From NCBI RefSeq assembly GCF_014837155.1, contig NZ_JACYHA010000017.1, positions 24,275 to 88,274 on the forward strand: a stretch of DNA of 64,000 bases. Reading direction: 5' to 3'. The position numbers were made by a program, and so were the translations under genes. Positions 48,031 through 56,342 of this stretch are shown here, in pieces. Position 1 is the first letter of the stretch. Every line of letters starts with the position of its first letter. The stretch is from Litchfieldia stipae (GTDB lineage Bacteria; Bacillota; Bacilli; Bacillales; Bacillaceae_L). A model generated the notes under the pieces. The model was not told the DNA's origin, did not search any database, and saw only the letters and a program-made list of their open reading frames with translations.

Positions 48031-49079
48031 CTTGATTCCCTACTTTCAATGATGTGGTGATATATATATTTCGCATCTTTCCCAACTCCTTGAAGCAGAG
48101 CAGAACCTCTACTCGACTGCCAAGATAAGCCTAGAAAAAAGAAACCCTCGATCGACGTAATCCCTCTTTTATGGATAGGTTGACCTTGTTCATTGAATAA
48201 ATGAGGTAGTTCGATCCAATGATAATCTGACTTAAAACCCGTCGCCCAGATGACATTATCTACCTTTATTTCACAATCATCCTCAAATAGAATCTGGTCA
48301 TTCCTTATAGACTTCGTTCGGGGTTTTAAGATAATATTCCCATTCTTTATGCTGGACTTTAATTCATCTCCAAAAATGGGATCTGGTCGTTGTTTTAATA
48401 ACCTACCTACAACTGAATTCTCACTAGCTTGATAAATCCCTAGCTTATCAAAATACCAAAAGATACTTTTATTTCCGATATCCTGAGGGAGGAATTTCAA
48501 TTTATGAGCTACCGATAAATAAGTCTTTCTTGTCATCGAGATTTCAAGTGCAATTTGCGCACCAGAATTCCCACCGCCAACTACTAGTACTGAGCCCTGT
48601 GTAAGTTGCTCTGGATTCTTATATTGTGAGGAGTGAATCTGAAAAATGGTTGGTGAAAGTTGCTCTGCAAACATTGGAATAGCAGGTGTCTGAAATGGGC
48701 CAGTAGCTACGATTACATTCCTAGCATTAAGTGTTCCCTGATTCGTCATAATCTCAAACCCATGATCGATTTTCGAAACCTTCTCCACAACAGTGTTCAA
48801 TTGTATCGGGATTGAACATGTTTTTACATAGGATTCTAGATAGCTAGCCACTTCATCTTTCGTGGGATATCCTTGTTGCTCACCGCTAAAATTCTGACCT
48901 GGCAACGAACTATACATTCGTGGTGTAAATAAGGTCAGTGAATCGTATCTCGTTCGCCAAACGTCTCCAATCTGACCTACTTTATCAACAACGATGAAAG
49001 ATAAATCACTTTTCTTTAAGTAATATCCCATTGATAATCCCGCTTGCCCTGCGCCAATAATCAATACATCGTAATCCAT
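48027..49079 (-). CDS. Flavin-containing monooxygenase/oxidoreductase, CzcO type
   Basis: A 350-residue FAD- and NADPH-binding enzyme. GAGQAGLSMGYYLKKS is the FAD Rossmann motif, VLVVGGGNSGAQIALE the NADP motif, and VIWATGFKSDYHW the ATG motif of flavin monooxygenases. In Bacillus such a gene is found next to czcD and named CzcO or potassium-uptake related, so the association is known. It is the first gene of this operon, directly behind the CzrA operator. What it oxidises, and how this helps under metal stress, is unknown. Confidence 0.87.
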   Translation of the reverse strand: MDYDVLIIGAGQAGLSMGYYLKKSDLSFIVVDKVGQIGDVWRTRYDSLTLFTPRMYSSLPGQNFSGEQQGYPTKDEVASYLESYVKTCSIPIQLNTVVEKVSKIDHGFEIMTNQGTLNARNVIVATGPFQTPAIPMFAEQLSPTIFQIHSSQYKNPEQLTQGSVLVVGGGNSGAQIALEISMTRKTYLSVAHKLKFLPQDIGNKSIFWYFDKLGIYQASENSVVGRLLKQRPDPIFGDELKSSIKNGNIILKPRTKSIRNDQILFEDDCEIKVDNVIWATGFKSDYHWIELPHLFNEQGQPIHKRGITSIEGFFFLGLSWQSSRGSALLQGVGKDAKYIYHHIIESRESR

Positions 49080-49099
49080 GATGCTCTCACCTCACTAAC

Positions 49100-49121
49100 T
49101 ATATGAACATATGCTCATACA
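49100..49121. promoter_or_regulatory. CzrA-type operator
   Basis: TATATGAACATATGCTCATACA is a near-perfect 12-2-12-like inverted repeat of the ArsR/SmtB type (TGAACATATGCTCA core, one mismatch), 20 bp before the czcO-like start. Confidence 0.82.
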
Positions 49122-49258
49122 ATACATTATGTTATTTATTTAAAAATGTCAAACTACTCCGAAACTATTTTTCATTAAAAAATTCGGTGTATTGTTCCAT
49201 TTATGATAAACTTTACTTATCTGAATTTTTAGAACAATAATGAATGGAGTGATCAAAT

Positions 49259-49690
49259 TTGAATCATACATTACTAAGAATCGGTACCACTTACCTTCCT
49301 GTTTCTGATATTGAACGTTCTGCTGAATGGTATGTGGCCAAGCTTGGTGCGCAATTGAGCTACAAGGATGAGGATAAGGCCATTCTTAATATGGCTAATC
49401 AAAGTATCTTCCTTGTAAAATCAAAAGAAGATCAGAGCTCAAATTTTTATGATATTCATGGTGAAGAACGTTTTTCATTAACCTTTGAAGTTGACGGATT
49501 AGAAGCTTTAGAAGCGATCCATAAGGAATTTACTATGAAACAAATGAGAGTTGGAGACATTGAAAATCGTGGACACTCTGGGAGAAATTTTGTTTTCTAT
49601 GACCTAGATGGGAACAAATTTGATGTTTGGAGTGAATTGAGTCCTATTTTTAAAGAGAGATATTTAGTTACTGAAAAAAACAGTGGTTAG
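49259..49690 (+). CDS. VOC-family protein
   Basis: A 143-residue VOC-fold protein: TTYLPVSDIERSAEWYVAKLGAQLSYKDED at the N-terminus and NFVFYDLDGNKFDVWSE at the end, with metal-ligand positions His/Glu partly replaced. TTG start, GGAGTG seven bases upstream. It is divergent from the metal operon and apparently independent. Substrate unknown. Confidence 0.82.
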   Translation: MNHTLLRIGTTYLPVSDIERSAEWYVAKLGAQLSYKDEDKAILNMANQSIFLVKSKEDQSSNFYDIHGEERFSLTFEVDGLEALEAIHKEFTMKQMRVGDIENRGHSGRNFVFYDLDGNKFDVWSELSPIFKERYLVTEKNSG

Positions 49691-49782
49691 CAAAGTGAAG
49701 ATTCCCCACCTATTGACATCCTAAATGTATAAACAAAGCAAAACTCGATGGGGGTCTTCTGGCTGAAAACGATAAAATGAAT

Positions 49783-50310
49783 TTAATTTATATTTTCAGA
49801 AAAATCGTTATTATAATACCATTTTTTTCTTGAAGAGCTGAAGGAAATATAAATTGTTACAATAATGCAGAATAATAGAGTGATATGAAAAAGGAAATGC
49901 AGCGTATTTGGAGCAATACCATTCATTATTGGAAGGAAAGAGTGGGTATCTCCAAACATTTGATTATATCTTTCGACTTTTTGTTCTGCACCATACCCCA
50001 AAAAGTAAGGAACCCACCAGGATATTAGCACCCCTACAAAGATACATACTTGATGGATAATTAACCAAAGTTTAATCCAGATTGGATACCTTTTTCCCAT
50101 AAAAGTGATTAACAGCCCCATTATTATTATAATTTGGACTACATTAATCAATGTAACAGTGACTAATTCATTAAATGAATGTTCTTCTCTAATGGCTTGA
50201 ACGTCATTCAATGAACCTAAAGGAATCCAATCTTGTACGATCATAAATAGCAAAATAAAACTAAGTCCAGACAATAATAGTTTTTCTGAAATATGAATAT
50301 CCCTTTTCAC
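49783..50310 (-). CDS. Four-helix membrane protein of unknown function
   Basis: A 175-residue membrane protein; four hydrophobic segments (about 11-27, 50-70, 78-103, 130-155). The third loop has WWVPYFLGYGAEQKVERYNQMFGDTHSFLP, a pattern with conserved-looking aromatic and His residues. GTG start with a GGGGGGG tract upstream. No family recognised. It is the first of the short minus-strand genes of the accessory region. Confidence 0.65.
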   Translation of the reverse strand: MKRDIHISEKLLLSGLSFILLFMIVQDWIPLGSLNDVQAIREEHSFNELVTVTLINVVQIIIIMGLLITFMGKRYPIWIKLWLIIHQVCIFVGVLISWWVPYFLGYGAEQKVERYNQMFGDTHSFLPIMNGIAPNTLHFLFHITLLFCIIVTIYISFSSSRKKWYYNNDFSENIN

Positions 50311-50554
50311 AAATTCCCCCCCTATGAATTAACGTACTCTTAATTACACGTGTAAGAAAATTTTAGCATTTACAAATATTTCTTTCTATATATCTAAGGT
50401 CTAAATTGACGTAAGTCTTAGGTCGTAAAAACACATAAAAACTCCGGTGACTCGAGTTCAAATATCGAACAAAAGTACCGATATTTCATATTTTCTCTCA
50501 ACATTCTTTTTTGAATTTACTTACTAAATCAATCAAGTTGTTTATTTATTACTT

Positions 50555-51073
50555 TTACCTTTGAATAGCTCCACGCCTGTTACGGCACTCAAATAGTAAG
50601 TTGATAAAACTTTCATAGTATGGAAGAAATCCTTAAAGTTTGATCATCGTCAAAATGTCAGCCTTACTTGCCCATTTCACGTTTTGTACCTCTTCATACT
50701 GTAGAGTAAGCATATGTAGTTGCACCTCTTCTTGGATTAAATAAAAATCATCAAATCCATTCTCAAAGTTTATTGTTAAGTGAGGCCGTACCTGCTGAAA
50801 GTCTACTTTCAAACCAATTTCTTCATACAATTCTCTTTCCGCAGCTGTTTGACTTGTATCCCCTGCTAGAGCACTCCCTCCTGCAGTAAGATCCCACAGA
50901 TTGGGCCACCCTTCTTTAAAGGACTGTCTTTGTTGAATGAGCATTTCCCCGTTTGAATTAAAAATACAGACATGAACAACTAGATGAAAATCTCCAGATT
51001 TGAGCTCTTTACCGCGTACCCATGTCCGGTCTGTTTTGTTTCGATTTATATCATACACATCCCATAATTCCAC
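50555..51073 (-). pseudogene. Nudix hydrolase gene with in-frame stop near its end
   Basis: The frame from the GTG at 51073 (GGGGGTG five bases upstream) codes for a Nudix hydrolase of the IDI/YfcD-like branch. The Nudix box reads GSALAGDTSQTAAERELYEEIGL, with Asp where Glu is usual in the G-x5-E position, and RELYEEIGL intact. A TAA at 50633 stops it after 146 codons. In the same frame 25 more codons follow (GFLPYYESFINLLFECRNRR and GAIQR) before the next stop at 50555; this looks like the normal end of the family. So the gene probably carries a nonsense mutation. The truncated product may still fold, since the catalytic box is complete. Confidence 0.7.
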
Positions 51074-51324
51074 TTGTGCACCCCCAACTTACAGTAGTCA
51101 TATATTGAAATTGAACCACTTAACCTTTAAATAAATCACCTTTACACCTTTACTTCAATTAATCTTCATTTCTATAAAATAATCAATAATCCTTTAAAAA
51201 TATGTTTTATATTGAGGTAGAATTAAATGGTTATTATCGGGATTTTCTCCTCAAACATTAAAATTGTTATCTAGCTGAATCTCTGAAATTTCATCAATAA
51301 TTTTTAATAATCATTCCTTAGAAG

Positions 51325-51362
51325 TATTCATGACGTTCATCACTTCTTCCATGAACCCGTTA
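51325..51362 (-). repeat. Hairpin 3'-end repeat, copy E
   Basis: On the minus strand TTCAACTAACGG is followed by stem GTTCAT, loop GGAAGAAGTG and stem ATGAAC. The head supplies the last codons (TTC AAC TAA) of the gene at 51360. It lacks a good T-run. Confidence 0.65.
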
Positions 51363-51776
51363 GTTGAATAACTTTTTCCTTTCAGAGTTAGTACAAAATA
51401 TTAATAATACAGTAACTCCTAATCCAGATAATTGCACAAATAGGTTGTTAAGATTTTCAATATCCGAATGAAGTAAAGCCCAAATCACATTAAATATACT
51501 AGAAATACCAAATCCAATCATAAAGTAATAGATTTTCATTTTTTTATACTTGTTCTTACCCCATAAATGCTTGATATATATATAACTAAGTATTCCGAAA
51601 ATTATTATAGGTAGTATCCATTCTGAAAAACGCATAACAATTTTTTCATCTTGAGGACTATCAAATAAAAAACTTCCAAACGATAAAAAATGGAAAACAA
51701 AGATATAAAAAGACAATAATAAAATAGCAATTATATCCCCAAAGAATACCAATAAATACAATGTTTTTCTTTTCAA
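51360..51776 (-). CDS. Four-helix membrane protein of unknown function
   Basis: A 138-residue membrane protein with four predicted helices and a basic loop (KNKYKKMK) in the middle. TTG start with AGGTGGTG six bases upstream. The C-terminus is Phe-Asn followed by a stop that is part of the TTCAACTAAC repeat head, which means the repeat was joined at the very end of the gene. No family recognised. Confidence 0.65.
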   Translation of the reverse strand: MKRKTLYLLVFFGDIIAILLLSFYIFVFHFLSFGSFLFDSPQDEKIVMRFSEWILPIIIFGILSYIYIKHLWGKNKYKKMKIYYFMIGFGISSIFNVIWALLHSDIENLNNLFVQLSGLGVTVLLIFCTNSERKKLFN

Positions 51777-51805
51777 TTTTTACACCACCTGTTAGTTTAA
51801 TAACA

Positions 51806-52267
51806 TTAGGTTTTACCTTTACTTAACTCAAGTAAATCCTTTTCAGAAAGTTTTTTTGTGAATATATCTAATTCCTTCGACGAAAACCAATCATTATTAG
51901 GACCATAACCACCGTATTTAATCGTATGAGTTACAGCATTCGAAGACATAAAAATATTATGATGAACAAATGGATTTACAATTACACTTTCTCCCTCTCG
52001 GAGAAAACGCAATTCAGTCTCCCCATTTAAATCAATTTCCGCGTACACAATCCACCCAGACTGAACAACATAGAACTCAGAAACTGCTTTGTGATAATGA
52101 CTGTTTTGCCATGATCCTACTTCAGAACCAACTGTGCGACAATATGAAGTACCATCGGAACTAACTAACCTATAACGTTTTTCTCCATTATCCATAAGTT
52201 CAAAATTCACCTCTATTCCAGATGAATAAGCTTCTTCAAAACTAATCTTTTTTGGATTATACAACAT
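51806..52267 (-). CDS. Cupin-domain protein
   Basis: A 153-residue small cupin. GSWQNSHYHKAVSEFYVVQSGWIVYAEI is cupin motif 1 with its histidines and glutamate as metal ligands; GESVIVNPFVHHNIFMSSNAV is motif 2 with the later histidine. The ATG at 52267 with GGGAG upstream is preferred to an earlier frame extension. Possibly an isomerase/epimerase-type cupin; no substrate can be named. It lies between two small membrane-protein genes in the same direction. Confidence 0.8.
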   Translation of the reverse strand: MLYNPKKISFEEAYSSGIEVNFELMDNGEKRYRLVSSDGTSYCRTVGSEVGSWQNSHYHKAVSEFYVVQSGWIVYAEIDLNGETELRFLREGESVIVNPFVHHNIFMSSNAVTHTIKYGGYGPNNDWFSSKELDIFTKKLSEKDLLELSKGKT

Positions 52268-52499
52268 ATTTTTCTCCCTTATTCTGTCTTTAATATATTT
52301 ACATTCGATCATATAAATATTTTTCCTGCAATTATCATTGTTTTACAATGCTGCCTCCTTAACGCAATAGGGCCGTTACATTCGGTAGCCCTTTGTTCAA
52401 CTCATGTTCCCGTTTTTTAAATAAATATAATTTAATAGTCCATAATAATATAAAACTAGATCCTCAAGTCCTTCGATATCTATGTAACACCATCATTAA

Positions 52500-52543
52500 A
52501 AGCTTCTATGAGATTATTAAAAGACTTAACTTTCCCGTTAGTT
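52500..52543 (-). repeat. Hairpin 3'-end repeat, degenerate copy F
   Basis: The minus strand has TTCAACTAACGGG directly at the end of the 52538 gene, then a decayed stem region (AAAGTTAAGTCTTTTAATAATCTC). The head is identical to copy E; pairing is weak. Confidence 0.5.
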
Positions 52544-52915
52544 GAAAATTTTCTTATAACATGTTGGGCATATAGGTTTCACTACAATGAAAAAAAATAA
52601 GAGGACTATTAATCCAGCACCACTAAAATAAGTGAATACATAAAAAGCTCCAGTAAATTTTTTTATCGGTTCAGGAATGAAAAAATACATTATGTAACTC
52701 GAAAGAAATATAAACGATAATGATGGAAAAACCTTTAAACACTGGTCATTAACACCCTTGTGTTCAAAAAAAGCCATTGTTATTCCCACAAATTTGTTCA
52801 TTAAATAGAGATATAAGAATCCAATAATTGCTCCAATAAGAATTACCATTCCAACACTTCCTCCATCACTCATATCCCAAGAATAAATTGGTTTATTCCT
52901 ACTATATTTAGACAT
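52538..52915 (-). CDS. Three-helix membrane protein with C-terminal CxxC
   Basis: A 125-residue membrane protein with three helices (about 20-50, 66-82, 90-113) and PICPTCYKKIFN at the end. The two cysteines could bind metal or be redox-active. As in the 51360 gene, the final Phe-Asn-stop is formed by the repeat head TTCAACTAAC. No family recognised. Confidence 0.6.
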   Translation of the reverse strand: MSKYSRNKPIYSWDMSDGGSVGMVILIGAIIGFLYLYLMNKFVGITMAFFEHKGVNDQCLKVFPSLSFIFLSSYIMYFFIPEPIKKFTGAFYVFTYFSGAGLIVLLFFFIVVKPICPTCYKKIFN

Positions 52916-52945
52916 GCTATCCAGCTCTTAAGTTTACTAACTTCA

Positions 52946-52984
52946 ACAAAAAAGGCGGTTAATCCTTCTTGGACCAACGCAGCC
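52946..52984 (-). repeat. Hairpin 3'-end repeat, copy B
   Basis: Minus strand: AAAAGGCTGCGTTGGTCCAA, then GAAGGATTAACCGCCTTTTTTG. The arms AAAAGGC and GCCTTTTTT pair, inner arms TTGG and CCAA as well. It works as a terminator for the HAD gene. The TTCAACTAAC head is not recognisable here. Confidence 0.8.
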
Positions 52985-53031
52985 TTTTGTTTAATTGCAT
53001 TTCTTCACACTTTCTTATATATAGAGGTAGT

Positions 53032-53718
53032 TTATTTTATCATTTCTAACAAATCTACTAATTTATTTATTTCATAAGTAGGTTTTAAAGCTATATGCTT
53101 CTCTTTGTTCTTAGGATTGAACCAACAAGTGTCCATCCCATAGTTTATTCCACCTTGGATATCAGAAGTCAACGAGTCACCCACCATAAGTACGTTTGAT
53201 TTGTCTGTAATCTGTAGCTTATGAAAAGCATAATCAAATATTCCTGTTTGTGGTTTTTGAAATCCAGTGGATTCAGAGATAATAACCTGTTCAAATATAC
53301 CTTCGAACGGAGAATGGTTAATTCTTGAGGTTTGCACAATCGTGTAACCATTTGTAATAACGGCTAAGCGTTTATGCGAGAGAGCCTTAATCACTTTTTC
53401 CGCTCCTTGAATGAGGTGCGTTTGTTCTCCAAGAAATTGTAAATAGTCCTGATTAAATATAACTGCGTCAATCTCAAGTTCGTGCTCTAAAAATAATCTC
53501 CTAAATCTCTCTGAACCTAGTTCTACAAGTCCCACTTTTCCATTTTCTAACTCTCTCCACAACACTTTGCTAATTTCCTGGTAACTCTTTTCGTACAGGT
53601 TTAAGCCATTTAATAAATTATATTGATTAAAGACCTTATAAAAAGCTGCTTGCTCCGATTTAGCAAAATCAAAAAGCGTATCATCTATATCAAAAAAAAT
53701 AATATCGTAATTCTTCAT
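53032..53718 (-). CDS. HAD hydrolase, YjjG-type nucleotidase
   Basis: A 228-residue HAD phosphatase of the YjjG/YfnB group (5'-nucleotidase acting on non-canonical pyrimidine nucleotides). Motif I is FFDIDDTLFDF (nucleophile and acid aspartates), motif II VITNGYT, motif III lysine in GFQKPQTGIFDYAF, and motif IV VGDSLTSDIQGG. The length is standard. The gene is followed by hairpin repeat copy B. House-cleaning of damaged nucleotides is the probable role. Confidence 0.87.
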   Translation of the reverse strand: MKNYDIIFFDIDDTLFDFAKSEQAAFYKVFNQYNLLNGLNLYEKSYQEISKVLWRELENGKVGLVELGSERFRRLFLEHELEIDAVIFNQDYLQFLGEQTHLIQGAEKVIKALSHKRLAVITNGYTIVQTSRINHSPFEGIFEQVIISESTGFQKPQTGIFDYAFHKLQITDKSNVLMVGDSLTSDIQGGINYGMDTCWFNPKNKEKHIALKPTYEINKLVDLLEMIK

Positions 53719-53739
53719 TATTATCCTACTACTTTCTAA

Positions 53740-53943
53740 TTATGATTTATTCTTTAATACAAATACTTCCCTAATAAAAGCACCAATTATTGCAGATTGA
53801 AGGATGACCACAATTAAGTTTGCCACTCGCACAAATGTATGAGGGGAGTATATCACTACTAAACTTTGAATAATAACGAGTAAACCAAAAGCGACAGACA
53901 TCAGAATTAAATATTTCGGTGTAGTTTCCCTTCGTTTAACTAT
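53740..53943 (-). CDS. Small two-helix membrane protein, possible ATA start
   Basis: A 67-codon frame on the minus strand, between the HAD gene and two hairpin repeats. It codes for a basic N-terminus (VKRRETTPKY) and two hydrophobic helices (LILMSVAFGLLVIIQSLVV and VRVANLIVVILQSAIIGAF), ending REVFVLKNKS. No ATG, GTG or TTG lies at the expected place: an ATA stands eight bases after GGAG, with a stop codon five codons further upstream. Either ATA is used, an internal ATG gives a 53-residue protein, or the start was mutated. The amino-acid composition makes a real gene likely. Confidence 0.5.
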   Translation of the reverse strand: MVKRRETTPKYLILMSVAFGLLVIIQSLVVIYSPHTFVRVANLIVVILQSAIIGAFIREVFVLKNKS

Positions 53944-54015
53944 TGCACTCGCTCCTTAAAATACAATTTGTTCTTATTCCATACTCCTGCTTCATTAGAA
54001 CAATACTTCTACAAG

Positions 54016-54103
54016 AAAAAGCTATTCTCCTTCTTGAAGAATAGCTATCCGTTATTGAAATGAAAAATGAGCGCATATCCTTTTACAAGTATCGCGCTCA
54101 TTT
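54016..54103 (-). repeat. Two tandem hairpin 3'-end repeats (copies H and G)
   Basis: Reading the minus strand, copy H has stem AAATGAGCGC/GCGCTCATTT, then TTTC. Copy G follows at once: head TTCAATAACGG, stem GCTATTCT, loop with CAAGAAGG, stem AGAATAGC and TTTTT. G shares head, loop and T-run with copy A, while both stem arms differ together. No gene lies between H and G. Confidence 0.7.
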
Positions 54104-54232
54104 CTTAAAATTACTTTTTAAATCTCTCTACTTCCATTATATCGTTATGTTCAAGTTATTTATAGACTGTTCTTTTTATCATTTGGTTACTATACTCTTA
54201 TATACAAATCAAAATATGAGGGGTGTATCAGT

Positions 54233-54649
54233 ATGAATGACAACAAAGATGTCTTGGATATTGGTCCTTTTTTTCATGGTACTAAAGTAGAACTGCAAAT
54301 TGGAGATTTATTAGAGCCGAAAAACTTATCGAATTATCAAGATAAAAAATCCAACTACATCTATTTTACTGCAACATTAGATGCTGCTAAATGGGGTGCT
54401 GAGTTGGCAAGATCTCAGTCAAAGGAAAGAATTTATATTGTAGAGCCATTGGGTACTTTTGAAAATGATCCGAACTTAACTGATAAAAGATTTCCTGGAA
54501 ACCCCACACGTTCTTATCGGTCTAAATCTCCTTTGAAAATAGTAGCTGAATTGGGGGCATGGGAAAGACATACCGATGAAGAAATAAATCATATGATTAC
54601 ATCCTTAGAAAAATTAACTGAACAAGGAAATAATGTAATAGACGATTAA
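54233..54649 (+). CDS. arr: NAD+--rifampin ADP-ribosyltransferase
   Basis: A 138-residue Arr enzyme, which inactivates rifampin by attaching ADP-ribose from NAD. Nearly every family landmark is present: FFHGTK at the NAD pocket, IGDLLEP, IYFTATLDAAKWGAELA, ERIYIVEPLGTFENDPN, KRFPGNPTRSYRSKSPL, and a final WERH. Length equals that of known Arr proteins. GGGGTG precedes the ATG. It reads against nearly all genes of this accessory region and has its own short upstream region, so it probably has its own promoter. Chromosomal arr genes are known in Bacillaceae; elsewhere arr is a classic integron cassette. Confidence 0.95.
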   Translation: MNDNKDVLDIGPFFHGTKVELQIGDLLEPKNLSNYQDKKSNYIYFTATLDAAKWGAELARSQSKERIYIVEPLGTFENDPNLTDKRFPGNPTRSYRSKSPLKIVAELGAWERHTDEEINHMITSLEKLTEQGNNVIDD

Positions 54650-54844
54650 TCCGGCAAATTCTCTTTATGATTCACTAGACAGAAAGCTGTATGTTTATTT
54701 CATCAAGTTCATACTTTGATAGAGAACGTCCATGACACCCCATTTTCAGGGGTTGTTTTATTTTTTTGATGAAGGGGCATCTTCACTTTCGACTTGGATT
54801 AATGCAAATAGAATTTCACTTATTATTTATACAAATATTATCAA

Positions 54845-54893
54845 AAAAAAAGACGCGTTAACCCTTCTTGGATCAACGCACTTGTTAGCTTAA
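54845..54893 (-). repeat. Hairpin 3'-end repeat, copy C
   Basis: Minus strand: GCTAACAAGT, stem GCGTT, loop GATCCAAGAAGGGTT, stem AACGC, then GTCTTTTTTTTT. It lies after the LytTR/membrane pair. The rest of 54650-54953 shows no gene. Confidence 0.8.
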
Positions 54894-54953
54894 TAGGTTC
54901 ATTTCTACAAAAGTTTATTTTTCCACAAACAGGGCATAGCAGCATCCCCAAGG

Positions 54954-55481
54954 TTACTTCTTGTCTGCTAGTAACTGAATTTTGAAGATATTTGTACTAC
55001 CAGCGCGGTCGGTTAATAGTGTGATTGAAATCAAATCACCTTCTGACAGATCAGAAAGCTGGATAACAGTATCCTGCCGATATATACTCACTTCTTCCCA
55101 TATATCATATTGAAACTCACCTTGATATTTCTCATCATTGAGGGGAATTCCTTCAACCAATATAGAGTTCTCACCAACTTCTTTTACTTCTGCATAGAAT
55201 GTCTGAATATCAGAATGTGCCAGCACCCATACATCTTCTTCGTAATCTTTATAGGCAGTAACATATCCCACAAAGTAGCTAATCAATATGCCAATGAGTA
55301 AAACTATTATGGTCATAACAATAGCGACTCGATATGGAGGAACCATTGAAGTGCGCTTGCCTTCCGTTGCTCCTAAAGCCTTATTGATATGTCGTTTATA
55401 GACCTGAAAATAGATAATAACGGTAGCGACTAATATAATTAGAATGACAAACAGGACGAGAAAATAAATAGGAAAAACCAT
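54954..55481 (-). CDS. Membrane protein paired with a LytTR regulator
   Basis: A 175-residue protein with two helices (about 4-26 and 50-75) and a soluble C-terminal domain of 100 residues (YAEVKEVGENSILVEGIPLND through ISITLLTDRAGSTNIFKIQLL) that looks like a small beta-barrel facing outside. GGAGG precedes the ATG, 14 bp after the LytTR stop. Unlike the 44238 partner it is not DUF3021. It may sense something for the LytTR protein. No family recognised. Confidence 0.65.
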   Translation of the reverse strand: MVFPIYFLVLFVILIILVATVIIYFQVYKRHINKALGATEGKRTSMVPPYRVAIVMTIIVLLIGILISYFVGYVTAYKDYEEDVWVLAHSDIQTFYAEVKEVGENSILVEGIPLNDEKYQGEFQYDIWEEVSIYRQDTVIQLSDLSEGDLISITLLTDRAGSTNIFKIQLLADKK

Positions 55482-55494
55482 GTAATCGCCTCCT

Positions 55495-55947
55495 CTATAT
55501 TCCGAAATATTCTTTAAATATGTAGTAATAGCTTCTTGTTACATCAACACTTTTACCATTAGTCATTGTAAGGATAAACTTCGACGAAAGAGTAGGTTTA
55601 ATTTGTTTAACCTTATTTCTTGCAATGACAACAGAGTTACTTATACGCAAAAATTTTGTTGGATCAAGTAAACTGACAATCCTGTATAATCGATCGGTAG
55701 CTTGATATAGTGCTTCTTCCGTTTGTACCTCAACTGCATGACCGAACGATTCAATACAAACAATATCCTCTACTGATAATATAATCCGCGCATTTGTTCC
55801 TTTTTCTCTAACAGTCAGATTATCTATGAAGCTATTTGTTTCACTTAACACCAAGTCGGCAGTATCATCTATTTCAATACCTCGTTCTTCGAGTACAGAT
55901 TTGATTTCATCATAACGCTCATTACTAATGTCAAGTTTGAATTTCAA
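55495..55947 (-). CDS. LytTR-family transcriptional regulator
   Basis: A 150-residue regulator: an N-terminal segment of about 50 residues, then a LytTR DNA-binding domain (ILSVEDIVCIESFGHAVEVQTEEALYQATDRLYRIVSLLDPTKFLRISNSVVIARNKVKQIKP). Start TTG with GGAGG eight bases before. It is the second LytTR/membrane-protein pair of the window, not closely related to the one at 44632. Likely autoregulated; targets unknown. Confidence 0.85.
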   Translation of the reverse strand: MKFKLDISNERYDEIKSVLEERGIEIDDTADLVLSETNSFIDNLTVREKGTNARIILSVEDIVCIESFGHAVEVQTEEALYQATDRLYRIVSLLDPTKFLRISNSVVIARNKVKQIKPTLSSKFILTMTNGKSVDVTRSYYYIFKEYFGI

Positions 55948-56087
55948 AATCGCAACCTCCTTTCATTCATCGTGATACATCACCAAGTCCAAAAGTAGTA
56001 TAACAATCGGATTTTCGTATCTCAATATAAATGGAACACTTTACAAATATAGCCACATAAATTACACAACACGGTTGATATTTAATG

Positions 56088-56302
56088 AAGGCTGTTTTCG
56101 TATATATTGTTGCTTTGAATACCGCAGCCTGAATACACTCCGCGTCCTGTGGGGTAACCGGTGAGCCTCCTCGTCGCTAACGCTCCTGCGGGGTCTCACT
56201 TAGGCTACGCATCCCACGGGAGTCTCCGTGTATTCAGGCTGCTAGAAATCTATTTTTAATTAATTTATCTCAAAAAACAACAAACTTTGAGAAAACAGCC
56301 TT
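56088..56302. mobile_element. Complete MITE-like element (215 bp) with TIR and target duplication
   Basis: The ends are perfect 12-bp inverted repeats: AAGGCTGTTTTC (56088-56099) and GAAAACAGCCTT (56291-56302). AATG directly flanks both ends (56084-56087 and 56303-56306), a 4-bp target-site duplication. Inside, GCAGCCTGAATACAC and GTGTATTCAGGCTGC form another long inverted repeat around CTCCTCGTCGC and CCCACGGGAG. No coding frame. Partial copies are at 4691, 7279, 25698 and perhaps 20648. Confidence 0.85.
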
Positions 56303-56342
56303 AATGAATAAATGAACCCCAAATTGTATTATAATCTTCATA

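Noticed and set aside
52313..52537. Possible further hairpin repeat around AACGCAATAGGGCCGTT
   Set aside because: Only short pieces of the family core are present, with no stem or T-run.
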